Shown: positions 32,869 to 46,200 of the stretch, piece by piece
Layout of the letters: the number at the start of each line of letters is the position of its first letter
How positions within the stretch are numbered: position 1 is the first letter of the stretch
DNA from: Chrysaora quinquecirrha
Lineage: Eukaryota; Cnidaria; Scyphozoa; Semaeostomeae; Pelagiidae
Reading direction: 5' to 3'
DNA length: 64,000 bases
NCBI GenBank assembly: GCA_014526335.1
Contig: JACTAT010000046.1
Span: 416,183 to 480,182 of the forward strand
Position numbers and translations under genes: made by a program
The notes under the pieces: generated by a model
Told to the model about the DNA's origin: nothing
The model's database searches: none
What the model saw: only the letters and a program-made list of their open reading frames with translations

Positions 32869-33234
32869 AACAAGTCAGCACAGTATTGTATTAACTGTTT
32901 CTGGAAAATAAGGCAGGGTGAGGTATATACTGATGCAGAGCAGGGGCGTTGCGGCTCCAAGATAAGGGCCGGTTTTGAAATTTTGAAAATTTTGAAAAAA
33001 GAGGAAGCCCGTTTATCCTGGAACATATAGTGGGTGCAAGAGCCATTCCTTGCCAGTAAAACAGCAAAATAACAGTAAATTCTACTGCATTTTCGTAAAT
33101 ACTTCATTTCCGTGGCTTATTATTGTTCTTAAGGCCATTCCATCATGATAAGGGCCCTAAGGACTGGACTGTCTCCTGTGTTGACGCCGATCAACAAACT
33201 AAGCAAAATTCGTGGCACATTTATATTTTCATAG

Positions 33235-33732
33235 GTTTTGTAAAAGTCACCTTGAAAGGAAACCTCCCGGTGTCCCATCTTGACACAGCGCCTCTGATTC
33301 AGAGTACTGAACTTGACGAAATGTTGGTATTAAAGCATATGGAAAAGTGCATTTCTTGTATTGTATTCCTACGTATATAACGCATACGTATATAAATACA
33401 GTTTTGTAAAAGTCAACTTGAAAGGAAATCTCCCGGTGTCCCATCTTGACACTGAGCCTCTGATTCAGAGTACTGAACTTTACGAAATGTTGGTATTAAA
33501 GCATATGGAAAAGTGCATTTCTTGTATTGTATTCCTACGTATATAACGCATACGTATATAAATACAGTTTTGTAAAAGTCAACTTGAAAGGAAATCTCCC
33601 GGTGTCCCATCTTGACACAGTGCCTCTGATTCAGAGTACTGAACTTTACGAAATGTTGGTATTAAAGCATATGGAAAAGTGCATTTCTTGTATTGTATTC
33701 CTACGTATGTAACGCATACGTATATAAATACA
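33235..33732. repeat. Three tandem copies of a 166-bp unit
   Basis: Units at 33235, 33401 and 33567, differing at only a few bases. Each ends with ACGTATATAACGCATACGTATATAAAT-like palindromic sequence. Both strands have open frames of 60-65 codons repeated in each unit, but 166 is not a multiple of three and no start context or family similarity is seen, so they are not called as genes. Confidence 0.95.
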
Positions 33733-34269
33733 GTTGACATAGCGGGCAGTCGAGATAGCGGATGTCTAAATCAAGAACTCTAAATCAATTTATGGTTTTT
33801 AATTTTCTCCGTTAATAAAAAATCTACTTTGTTACCCATAGCAGATTAAGGAACCCAATATAACGCCACATGTTTCATACATCATATGAAATAGTTTTGA
33901 AGTCAGATATTCAATCTTAAAACCTTGCATGTGAAATGCTTTATGCTCGACATTGCTTTTTGAATTTTGTTATAAATATGAATAGATTGTACATTATGTA
34001 TAAATTTATACTGTGATTAAGAACCTGATGAAGCTGGTCCAATTTTAACGTTGGGTTTTTCGTTTGTTTTTAAACTCTATTGCCAAGCATTTTTCACTGA
34101 TTTAAATCACATCGAAATCCGCGCAGTAACGATTGCGTACCGTTCAAGTTCGTTTATTTCCAATATGTTGTATGCCTTAAGACTACGTTCTCTGCGTTCA
34201 AACAGGAACGATTCAGATGTATCAAGCACTTTACAAAGTCTTCAGACTCGCTACCCTTGTATCAAAAAC
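33733..34269. other. Unique spacer between the gene and the satellite array
   Basis: AT-rich, with the AATAAA at 33814 and no convincing coding frame. Confidence 0.5.
33814..33819 (+). terminator. Possible polyadenylation signal for the spliced transcript
   Basis: First AATAAA in the sense strand after the exon 12 stop at 32868, about 950 bases downstream. ATTAAA variants also occur in each 166-bp repeat before it. Confidence 0.35.
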
Positions 34270-37200
34270 AATTTTTCCTTAAGCTTCTGAAGGAATCTTT
34301 AGGCTAGTTTAAGGCTATAGTAAGGATCTCCCGACTCCTTCTCATTGGAGCAAAGAAAAGATCACATCAAAATCTACCCATTTTTGGCCAAATAGGCAAG
34401 GCTATACTAAGACAAAATGGTTAAAATCGACCAAAATAATGGGTTCCAAAATTTTTTCTAAATCTTCTGAGAGCACTCTCTAGGCTATTTAAAGGCTATA
34501 GTAAAGATTTCCTGCTCATTAAAGCAAATAAAAATGCACCTCAAAATCGACCCATTTTGGCCAAAAAGGCAAGGCTATACTAAAGCAAAGTGGTGAAAAA
34601 TCGACCAAAATCAGGGGTTCCAAATATTTTTCTAAATCTTCTGAGAGCACTCTCTAGGCTATATTAAGGCTAAAGTAAGGATATCCTGCTTATTTGTGCA
34701 AAGAAAAATCTCCTTAAGATCGACCCATTTTGGCCAGAAAGGCAAGGCTATACTAAGGCAAAATGGCTAAAAACTGACCAAAATCATGGGTTCCAAAAAT
34801 TTTTCTAAATCTTCTGAGAGCACTCTCTATGCTATTTTAAGGCTATAGTAAGGATCTTCTGCTCATTGGATCAAAGAAAAAAGTACCTCAAAACCGACCC
34901 ATTTTGGCCAAAAAGGCAAGGCTATACTAAGGCAAAATGGCTAAAAAATCGACCAAAATCATGGGTTCAAAAATTTTTCTAAATCTTCTGAGAGCACTCT
35001 CTAGGCTATTTTAAGGCTATAGTAAGGATCTTCTGCTCATTGGATCAAGGAATAAAGTACCTCCAAATCGACCCATTTTGGCCAAAAAGGCAAGGCTATA
35101 CTAAGGCAAAATGGCTAAAAAATCGACCAAAATCATGGGTTCAAAAATTTTTCTAAATCTTCTGAGAGCACTCTCTAGGCTATTTTAAGGCTAAAGTAAG
35201 GATATCCTGCTTATTTGTGCAAAGAAAAATCTCCTTAAGATCGACCCATTTTGGCCAGAAAGGCAAGGCTATACTAAGGCAAAATGGCTAAAAACTGACC
35301 AAAATCATGGGTTCCAAAAATTTTTCTAAATCTTCTGAGAGCACTCTCTATGCTATTTTCAGGCTATAGTAAGGATCTTCTGCTCATTGGATCAAAGAAA
35401 AAAGTACCTCAAAACCGACCCATTTTGGCCAAAAAGGCAAGGCTATACTAAGGCAAAATGGCTAAAAAATCGACCAAAATCATGGGTTCAAAAATTTTTC
35501 TAAATCTTCTGAGAGCACTCTCTAGGCTATTTTAAGGCTATAGTAAGGATCTTCTGCTCATTGGATCAAGGAATAAAGTACCTCCAAATCGACCCATTTT
35601 GGCCAAAAAGGCAAGGCTATACAAAGGCAAAATTGCTAAAAATCGACCAAAATCATGGGTTCAAAAAATTTTTCTAAATCTTCTGAGAGCACTCTCTAGG
35701 CTATTTTAAGGCTATAGTAAGGATCCCCTGCTCATTAGATCAAAGAAAAAAGCATTAAAAAATCGACCCATTTTTGCCAAAAAGGCAAGGCTATACTAAG
35801 GCAAAATGGCTAAAAATCGACCAAAATCATGGGTTCAAAAAATTTTTCTAAATCTTCTGAGAGCACTCTCTAGGCTATTTTAAGGCTATAGCAAGGATCT
35901 TCTGCTCATTGGATCAAAGAAAAAAGCACCTCAAAATCAACCCATTTTTGGCCAAAAAGGCAAGGCTATACTAACGCAAATTGGCTAAAAATCGATCAAA
36001 ATCATGGGTTCAAAAATTTTTTCTAAATCTTCTGAGAGCACTCTCTAGGCTATTTTAAGGCTATAGTAAGGATCTTCTGCTCATTGGATCAAAGAATAAA
36101 GTACCTCCAAATCGACCCATTTTGGCCAAAAAGGCAAGGCTATACTAAGGCAAAATGGCTAAAAATCGACCAAAATCATTGGCTCAAAAAATTTTTCTAA
36201 ATCTTCTGAGAGCACTCTCTAGGCTATTTTAAGGCTATAGCAAGGATCTTCTGCTCATTGGATCAAAGAAAAAAGCACCTCAAAATCAACCCATTTTTGG
36301 CCAAAAAGGCAAGGCTATACTAAGGCAAAATGGCTAAAAATCGACCAAAATCATGGGTTCAAAAAATTTTTCTAAATCTTCTGAGAGCACTCTCTAGGCT
36401 ATTTTAAGGCTATAGCAAGGATCTTCTGCTCATTGGATCAAAGAAAAAAGCACCTCAAAATCAACCCATTTTTGGCCAAAAAGGCAAGGCTATACTAACG
36501 CAAATTGACGAAAAATCGACCAAAATCATGGCTTCCAAAACTTTTTCTAAATCTTCTGAGAGCACTCTTTAGGCTATTTTAAGGCTATAGTAAGGATCTT
36601 CTGCTCATTGGATCAAAGAATAAAGTACCTCCAAATCGACCCATTTTGGCCAAAAAGGCAAGGCTATACTAAGGCAAAATGGCTAAAAATCGACCAAAAT
36701 CATTGGCTCAAAAAATTTTTCTAAATCTTCTGAGAGCACTCTCTAGGCTATTTTAAGGCTATAGCAAGGATCTTCTGCTCATTGGATCAAAGAAAAAAGC
36801 ACCTCAAAATCAACCCATTTTGGCCAAAAGGCAAGGCTATACTAAGGCAAAATGGCTAAAATCGACCAAAATCATGGGTTCAAAAATTTTTCTAAATCTT
36901 CTGAGAGCACTCTCTAGGCTATTTTAAGGCTATAGTAAGGATCTTCTGCTCATTGGATCAAAGAAAAAGCACCTCAAAATCTAAAAACCCATTTTGGCCT
37001 AAATCTTCTGAAAAGGCAAGGCTATACTAATCAAAGAAAAAAGCACCTCAAAATCAAATTTTTGGCCAAAAGGCAAGGCTATACTAAGGCAAAAAAAATC
37101 GACCAAAATCATGGGTTCAAAAATTTTTCTAAATCTTCTGAGAGCACTCTCTAGGCTATTTTAAGGCTAGCAAGGATCTTCTGCTCATTGGATCAAAGAA

Positions 37201-40200
37201 AAAGCACCTCAAAATCAACCCATTTTTGGCCAAAAAGGCAAGGCTATACTAACGCAAATTGACGAAAAATCGACCAAAATCATGGCTTTTCTAAATCTTC
37301 TGAGAGCACTCTTTAGGCTATTTTAAGGCTATAGTAAGGATCTTCTGCTCATTGGATCAAAGAATAAAGTACCTCCAAATCGACCCATTTTGGCCAAAAA
37401 GGCAAGGCTATACTAAGGCAAAATGGCTAAAAATCGACCAAAATCATTGGCTCAAAAAATTTTTCTAAATCTTCTGAGAGCACTCTCTAGGCTATTTTAA
37501 GGCTATAGCAAGGATCTTCTGCTCATTGGATCAAAGAAAAAAGCACCTCAAAATCAACCCATTTTTGGCCAAAAAGGCAAGGCTATACTAAGGCAAAATG
37601 GCTAAAAATCGACCAAAATCATGGGTTCAAAAAATTTTTCTAAATCTTCTGAGAGCACTCTCTAGGCTATTTTAAGGCTATAGCAAGGATCTTCTGCTCA
37701 TTGGATCAAAGAAAAAAGCACCTCAAAATCAACCCATTTTTGGCCAAAAAGGCAAGGCTAGTATACTAACGCAAATTGGCGAAAAATCGACCAAAATCAT
37801 GGGTTCCAAAACTTTTTCTAAATCTTCTGAGAGCACTCTTTAGGCTATTTTAAGGCTATAGTAAGGATCTTCTGCTCATTGGATCAAAGAAAAAAGTACC
37901 TCAAATTCGACTCATTTTTGGCCAAAAAGGCAAGGCTATACTAAGGCAAAATGGCTAAAAATCGACCAAAATCATGGGTTCAGAAATTTTTTCTAAATCT
38001 TCTGAGAGCACTCTCTATGCTATTTTAATGCTATAGTAAGGATCTTCTGCTCATTGGATCAAAGAAAAAAGTACCTCAAAACCGACCCATTTTGGCCAAA
38101 AAGGCAAGGCTATACTAAGGCAAATGGCTAAAAATGGACCAAAATCATGGGTTCAAAAATTTTTTCTAAATCTTCTGAGAGTACTCTCTATGCTATTTTA
38201 AGGCTATAGTAAGGATCTTCTGCTCATTGGATCAAAGAAAAAAGTACCTCAAAACCGACCCATTTTGGCCAAAAAGGCAAGGCTATACTAAGGCAAAATG
38301 GCTAAAAATCGACCAAAATCATGGGTTCAAAAAATTTTTCTAAATCTTCTGAGAGCACTCTCTAGGCTATTTTAAGGCTATAGTAAGGATCTTCTGCTCA
38401 TTGGATCAAAGAAAAAAGTACCTCAAATTCGACTCATTTTTGGCCAAAAAGGCAAGGCTATAGCTACTAAGGAAAAATGGCTAAAAATCGACCAAAATCA
38501 TGGGTTCAAAAATGTTTTCTAAATCTTCTGAGAGCACTCTCTATGCTATTTTAAGGCTATAGTAAGGATCTTCTGCTCATTGGATCAAAGAAAAAAGTAC
38601 CTCAAAACCGACCCATTTTGGCCAAAAAGGCAAGGCAAAATGGCTAAAAATCGACCAAAATCATGGGTTCAAAAAATTTTTCTACATCTTCTGAGAGCAC
38701 TCTCTAGGCTATTTTAAGGCTATAGTAAGGATCTTCTGCTCATTTGATCAAAGAAAAAAGTACCTCAAATTTGACTCATTTTTGGCCAAAAAGGCAAGGC
38801 TATACTAAGGCAAAATGGCTAAAAATCGACCAAAATCATGGGTTCAAAAATTTTTTCTAAATCTTCTGAGAGCACTCTCTATGCTTTTTTAAGGCTATAG
38901 TAAGGATCTTCTGCTCATTGGATCAAAGAAAAAAGTACCTCAAAACTGACCCATTTTGGCCAAAAAGGCAAGGCTATACTAAGGCAAAATGGCTAAAAAT
39001 CTACCAAAATCATGGTTTCAAAAAATTTTTCTAAATCTTCTGAGAGCACTCTCTAGGCTATTTTAAGGCTATAGTAAGGATCTTCTGCTCATTGGATCAA
39101 AGAATAAAGTACCTCCAAATCGACCCATTTTGGCCAAAAGGGCAAGGCTATACTAAGGCAAAATGGCTAAAAATCGACCAAAATCATGGGTTCAAAAAAT
39201 TTTTCTAAATCTTCTGAGAGCACTCTCTAGGCTATTTTAAGGCTATAGTAAGGATCTTCTGCTCATTGGATCAAAGAATAAAGTACCTCCAAATCAACCC
39301 ATTTTTTGCCAAAAAGGCAAGGCTATACTAACGCAAATTGGCGAAAAATCGACCGAAATCATGGGTTCCAAAACGTTTTCTAAATCTTCTGAGAGCACTC
39401 TCTAGGCTATTTTAAGGCTACAGCAAGGATCTTCTGCTCATTGGATCAAAGAATAAAGTACCTCCAAATCGATCCATTTTGGCCAAAGGGGTAAGGCTAT
39501 ACTAAGGCAAAATGGCTAAAAATCGACCAAAATCATGGGTTCAAAAAATTTTTCTAAATCTTCTGAGAGCACTCTCTAGGCTATTTTAAGGCTATAGTAA
39601 GGATCTTCTGCTCATTGGATCAAAGAAAAAAGTACCTCAAATTCGACTCATTTTTGGCCAAAAAGGCAAGGCTATACTAAGGCAAAATGGCTAAAAATCG
39701 ACCAAAATCATAGGTTCAAAAAATTTTTCTAAATCTTCTGAGAGCACTCTCTAGGCTATTTTAAGGCTATAGTAAGGATCTCCTGCTCATTGGATCAAAC
39801 AAAAAAGTACCTCAAAATCGACCTATTTTTGGCCAAAAAGGCAAGGCTATTCTAAGGCAAAATGGCTAAAAATGGACCAAAATCATGGGTTCAGAAAATT
39901 TTTTTAAATCTTCTGAGAGCACTCTTTAGGCTATTTTAAGGCTATAGTAAGGATCCCCTGCTCATTAAATCAAAGAAAAAAGCATTAAAAAATCGACTCA
40001 TTTTTGGCCAAAAAGGCAAGGCTATACTAAGGCAAAATGGCTAAAAATCGACCAAAATCATAGGTTCAAAAAATTTTTCTAAATCTTCTGAGAGCACTCT
40101 CTAGGCTATTTTAAGGCTATAGTAAGGATCTCCTGCTCATTGGATCAAACAAAAAAGTACCTCAAAATCGACCTATTTTTGGCCAAAAAGGCAAGGCTAT

Positions 40201-43200
40201 TCTAAGGCAAAATGGCTAAAAATGGACCAAAATCATGGGTTCAGAAAATTTTTTTAAATCTTCTGAGAGCACTCTTTAGGCTATTTTAAGGCTATAGTAA
40301 GGATCCCCTGCTCATTAAATCAAAGAAAAAAGCATTAAAAAATCGACCCATTATTGGCCAAAAAGGCAAGGCTATACTAAGGCAAAATGGCTAAAAATCG
40401 ACCAAAATAATTGGTTCAAAAAATTTTTCTAAATCTTCTGAGAGCACTCTCTAGGCTATTTTAAGGCTATAGTAAGGATCTCCTGCTCATTGGATCAAAG
40501 AAAAAAGTACCTCAAAATCGACCCATTTTTAGCCAAAAAGGCAAGGCTATTCTAAGGCAAAATGGCTAAAAATGGACCAAAATCATGGGTTCAAAAAATT
40601 TTTCTAAATCTTCTGAGAGCACTCTCTAGGCTATTTTAAGGCTATAGTAAGGATCTTCTGCTCATTGGATCAAAGAAAAAAGTACCTCAAAATCGACCCA
40701 TTTTTGGCCAGAAAGGCAAGGCTATACTAAGGCAAAATGGCTAAAAATCGACCAAATTCATTGGTTCAAAAAATTTTTCTAAATCTTCTGAGAGGACTCT
40801 GTAGGCTATTTTAAGGCTATAGTAAGGATCTTCTGCTCATTGGATCAAAGAAAAAAGTACCTCAAAATCGACCCATTTTTGGCCAAAAAGGCAAGGCTAT
40901 ACTAAGGCAAAATGGCTAAAAATCGACCAAAATCATAGGTTCAAAAAATTTTTCTAAATCTTCTGAGAGCACTCTGTAGGCTATTTTAAGGCTATAGTAA
41001 GGATCTTCTGCTCATTGGATCAAAGAAAAAAGTACCTCAAAATCGACCCATTTTTGGCCAAAAGGCAAGGCTATACTAAGGCAAAATGGCTAAAATCGAC
41101 CAAAATCATAGGTTCAAAAATTTTTCTAAATCTTCTGAGAGCACTCTGTAGGCTATTTTAAGGCTATAGTAAGGATCTTCTGCTCATTAGATCAAAGAAA
41201 AAGTACCTCAAAATCGACCCATTTTGGCCAAAAGGCAAGGCTATACTAAGGCAAAATGGCTAAAAATCGACCAAAATCATAGGTTCAAAAAATTTTTCTA
41301 AATCTTCTGAGAGCACTCTGTAGGCTATTTTAAGGCTATAGTAAGGATCTTCTGCTCATTGGATCAAAGAAAAAAGTACCTCAAAATCGACCCATTTTGG
41401 CCAAAAGGCAAGGCTATACTAAGGCAAAATGGCTAAAAATCGACCAAAATCATTGGTTCAAAAAATTTTTCTAAATCTTCTGAGAGCACTCTGTAGGCTA
41501 TTTTAAGGCTATAGTAAGGATCTTCTGCTCATTGGATCAAAGAAAAAAGTACCTCAAAATCGACCCATTTTTGGCCAAAAAGGCAAGGCTATACTAAGGC
41601 AAAATGGCTAAAAATCGACCAAAATCATTGGTTCAAAAAATTTTTCTAAATCTTCTGAGAGCACTCTGTAGGCTATTTTAAGGCTATAGTAAGGATCTTC
41701 TGCTCATTGGATCAAAGAAAAAAGTACCTCAAAATCGACCCATTTTTGGCCAAAAAGGCAAGGCTATACTAAGGCAAAATGGCGAAAAATCGACCAAAAT
41801 CATGGGTTCCAAAACTTTTTCTAAATCTTCTGAGAGCACTCTGTAGGCTATTTTAAGGCTATAGTAAGGATCTTCTGCTCATTGGATCAAAGAAAAAGTA
41901 CCTCAAATTCGACCCATTTTGGCCAAAAGGCAAGGCTATACTAAGGCAAAATGGCTAAAAATCGACCAAAATCATGGGTTCAAAAATTTTTCTAAATCTT
42001 CTGAGAGCACTCTCTAGGCTATTTTAATGCTATAGTAAGGATCTTCTGCTCATTGGATCAAAGAAAAAGTACCTCAAAATCGACCCATTTTGGCCAAAAG
42101 GCAAGGCTATACTAAGGCAAATGGCTAAAATCGACCAAAATCATGGGTTCAAAATTTTTCTAAATCTTCTGAGAGCACTCTCTATGCTATTTTAAGGCTA
42201 TAGTAAGGATCTTCTGCTCATTGGATCAAAGAAAAAAGTACCTCAAAACCGACCCATTTTGGCCAAAAAGGCAAGGCTATACTAAGGCAAAATGGCTAAA
42301 AATCGACCAAAATCATGGGTTCAAAAAATTTTTCTAAATCTTCTGAGAGCACTCTCTAGGCTATTTTAAGGCTATAGTAAGGATCTTCTGCTCATTGGAT
42401 CAAAGAAAAAGTACCTCAAATTCGACTCATTTTTGGCCAAAAAGGCAAGGCTATACTAAGGCAAAATGGCTAAAAATCGACCAAAATCATGGGTTCAAAA
42501 ATTTTTCTAAATCTTCTGAGAGCACTCTCTAGGCTATTTTAAGGCTATAGTAAGGATCTTCTGCTCATTGGATCAAAGAAAAAAGTACCTCAAAATCGAC
42601 CCATTTTGGCCAAAAAGGCAAGGCTATACTAAGGCAAAATGGCTAAAAATCGACCAAAATCATGGGTTCAAAAATTTTTCTAAATCTTCTGAGAGCACTC
42701 TCTAGGCTATTTTAAGGCTATAGTAAGGATCTTCTGCTCATTTGATCAAAGAAAAAACTACCTCAAATTTGACTCATTTTTGGCCAAAAAGGCAAGGCTA
42801 TACTAAGGCAAAATGGCTAAAATCGACCAAAATCATGGGTTCAAAAATTTTTCTAAATCTTCTGAGAGCACTCTCTAGGCTATTTTAAGGCTATAGTAAG
42901 GATCTTCTGCTCATTGGATCAAAGAAAAAAGTACCTCAAAACTGACCCATTTTGGCCAAAAAGGCAAGGCTATACTAAGGCAAAATGGCTAAAATCGACC
43001 AAAATCATGGTTTCAAAAATTTTTCTAAATCTTCTGAGAGCACTCTCTAGGCTATTTTAAGGCTATAGTAAGGATCTTCTGCTCATTGGATCAAAGAAAA
43101 AAGTACCTCAAAATCGACCCATTTTGGCCAAAAGGCAAGGCTATACTAAGGCAAAATGGCTAAAATCGACCAAAATCATGGGTTCAAAAATTTTCTAAAT

Positions 43201-46200
43201 CTTCTGAGAGCACTCTCTAGGCTATTTTAAGGCTATAGTAAGGATCTTCTGCTCATTGGATCAAAGAAAAAGTACCTCAAAATCGACCCATTTTGGCCAA
43301 AAGGCAAGGCTATACTAAGGCAAAATGGCTAAAAATCGACCGAAATCATGGGTTCCAAAACGTTTTCTAAATCTTCTGAGAGCACTCTGTAGGCTATTTT
43401 AAGGCTATAGTAAGGATCTTCTGCTCATTAGATCAAAGAAAAAAGTACCTCAAAATCGACCCATTTTTGGCCAAAAAGGCAAGGCTATACTAAGGCAAAA
43501 TGGCTAAAAATCGACCAAAATCATAGGTTCAAAAAATTTTTCTAAATCTTCTGAGAGCACTCTGTAGGCTATTTTAAGGCTATAGTAAGGATCTTCTGCT
43601 CATTGGATCAAAGAAAAAGTACCTCAAAATCGACCCATTTTGGCCAAAAGGCAAGGCTATACTAAGGCAAAATGGCTAAAAATCGACCAAAATCATTGGT
43701 TCAAAAAATTTTTCTAAATCTTCTGAGAGCACTCTGTAGGCTATTTTAAGGCTATAGTAAGGATCTTCTGCTCATTGGATCAAAGAAAAAAGCACCCAAA
43801 ATCGACCCATTTTGGCCAAAAAGGCAAGGCTATACTAAGGCAAAATGGCTAAAAATCGACCAAAATCATTGGTTCAAAAAATTTTTCTAAATCTTCTGAG
43901 AGCACTCTGTAGGCTATTTTAAGGCTATAGTAAGGATCTTCTGCTCATTGGATCAAAGAAAAAAGTACCTCAAAATCGACCCATTTTTGGCCAAAAAGGC
44001 AAGGCTATACTAAGGCAAAATGGCTAAAAATCGACCAAAATCATAGGTTCAAAAAATTTTTCTAAATCTTCTGAGAGCACTCTGTAGGCTATTTTAAGGC
44101 TATAGTAAGGATCTTCTGTTCATTAGATCAAAGAAAAAAGCACCCAAAATCGACCCATTTTGGCCAAAAAGGCAAGGCTATACAAAGGCAAAATTGCAAA
44201 AAATCGACCAAATCATTGGTTCAAAAATTTTCTAAATCTTCTGAGAGCACTCTCTAGGCTATTTTAAGGCTATAGTAAGGATCTTCTGCTCATTGGATCA
44301 AAGAAAAAGTACCTCAAAATCGACCCATTTTGGCCAAAAAGGCAAGGCTATACTAAGGCAAAATGGCTAAAAATCGACCAAAATCATGGGTTCAAAAATT
44401 TTCTAAATCTTCTGAGAGCACTCTCTAGGCTATTTTAAGGCTATAGTAAGGATCTTCTGCTCATTGGATCAAAGAAAAAGCACCTCAAAATCGACCCATT
44501 TTGGCCAAAAAGGCAAGGCTATACTAAGGCAAAATGGCTAAAAATCGACCAAAATCATGGGTTCAAAAATTTTCTAAATCTTCTGAGAGCACTCTCTAGG
44601 CTATTTTAAGGCTATAGTAAGGATCTTCTGCTCATTGGATCAAAGAAAAAGTACCTCAAAATCGACCCATTTTGGCCAAAAAGTCAAGGCTATACTAAGG
44701 CAAAATGGCTAAAATCGACCAAAATCATGGGTTCAAAAATTTTCTAAATCTTCTGAGAGCACTCTCTAGGCTATTTTAAGGCTATAGTAAGGATCTTCGA
44801 CTCATTGGATCAAAGAAAAAAGTACCTCAAATTCGACTCATTTTTGGCCAAAAAGGCAAGGCTATACTAAGGCAAAATGGCTAAAAATCGACCAAAATCA
44901 TGGGTTCAAAAATTTTTTCTAAATCTTCTGAGAGCACTCTCTATGCTATTTTAAGGCTATAGTAAGGATCTTCTGCTCATTGGATCAAAGAAAAAAGTAC
45001 CTCAAAACCGACCCATTTTGGCCAAAAAGGCAAGGCTATACTAAGGCAAAATGGCTAAAAATCGACCAAAATCATGGGTTCAAAAAAATTTTCTAAATCT
45101 TCTAAGAGCACTCTCTAGGCTATTTTAAGGCTATAGTAAGGATCTTCTGCTCATTGGATCAAAGAATAAAGTACCTCCAAATCGACCCATTTTGGCCAAA
45201 AAGGCAAGGCTATACTAAGGCAAAATGGCTAAAAATCGACCAAAATCATGGGTTCAAAAAATTTTTCTAAGTCTTCTGAGAGGACTCTCTAGGCTATTTT
45301 AAGGCTATAGTAAGGATCTTCTGCTCATTGGATCAAAGAAAAAAGTACCTCAAAACCGACCCATTTTGGCCAAAAAGGCAAGGCTATACTAAGGCAAAAT
45401 GGCTAAAAATCGACCAAAATCATGGGTTCAAAAAATTTTTCTAAATCTTCTGAGAGCACTCTCTAGGCTATTTTAAGGCTATAGTAAGGATCTTCTGCTC
45501 ATTGGATCAAAGAAAAAAGTACCTCAAATTCGACTCATTTTTGGCCAAAAAGGCAAGGCTATACTAAGGCAAAATGGCTAAAAATCGACCAAAATCATGG
45601 GTTCAAAAATTTTTTCTAAATCTTCTGAGAGCACTCTCTAGGCTATTTTAAGGCTATAGTAAGTATATTCTGCTCATTGGATCAAAGAAAAAAGTACCTC
45701 AAAACCGACCCATTTTGGCCAAAAAGGCAAGGCTATACTAAGGCAAAATGGCTAAAGATCGACCAAAATCATGGGTTCAAAAATTTTTTCTAAATCTTCT
45801 GAGAGCACTCTCTATGCTATTTTAAGGCTATAGTAAGGATCTTCTGCTTATTGGATCAAACAAAAAAGTACCTCAAAACCGAACCATTTTGGCCAAAAAG
45901 GCAAGGCTATACTAAGGCAAAATGGCTAAAAATCGACCAAAATCATGGGTTCAAAAAATTTTTCTAAATCTTCTGAGAGCACTCTCTAGGCTATTTTAAG
46001 GCTATAGTAAGGATACCCTGCTCATTAGATCAAAGAAAAAAGCATTAAAATATCGACCCATTTTTGCCAAAAAGGCAAGGCTATACTAAGGCAAAATGGC
46101 TTAAAATCGACCAAAATCATGGGTTCTTAAAATTTCTCTAAATCTTATGAGAGCACTCTCTAGGCTATTTTAAGGCTATAGCAAGGATCATCTGCTCATT

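Noticed and set aside
34051..34290. 79-codon frame just before the satellite
   Set aside because: No motif, partly overlaps the first satellite monomer, composition as expected by chance.
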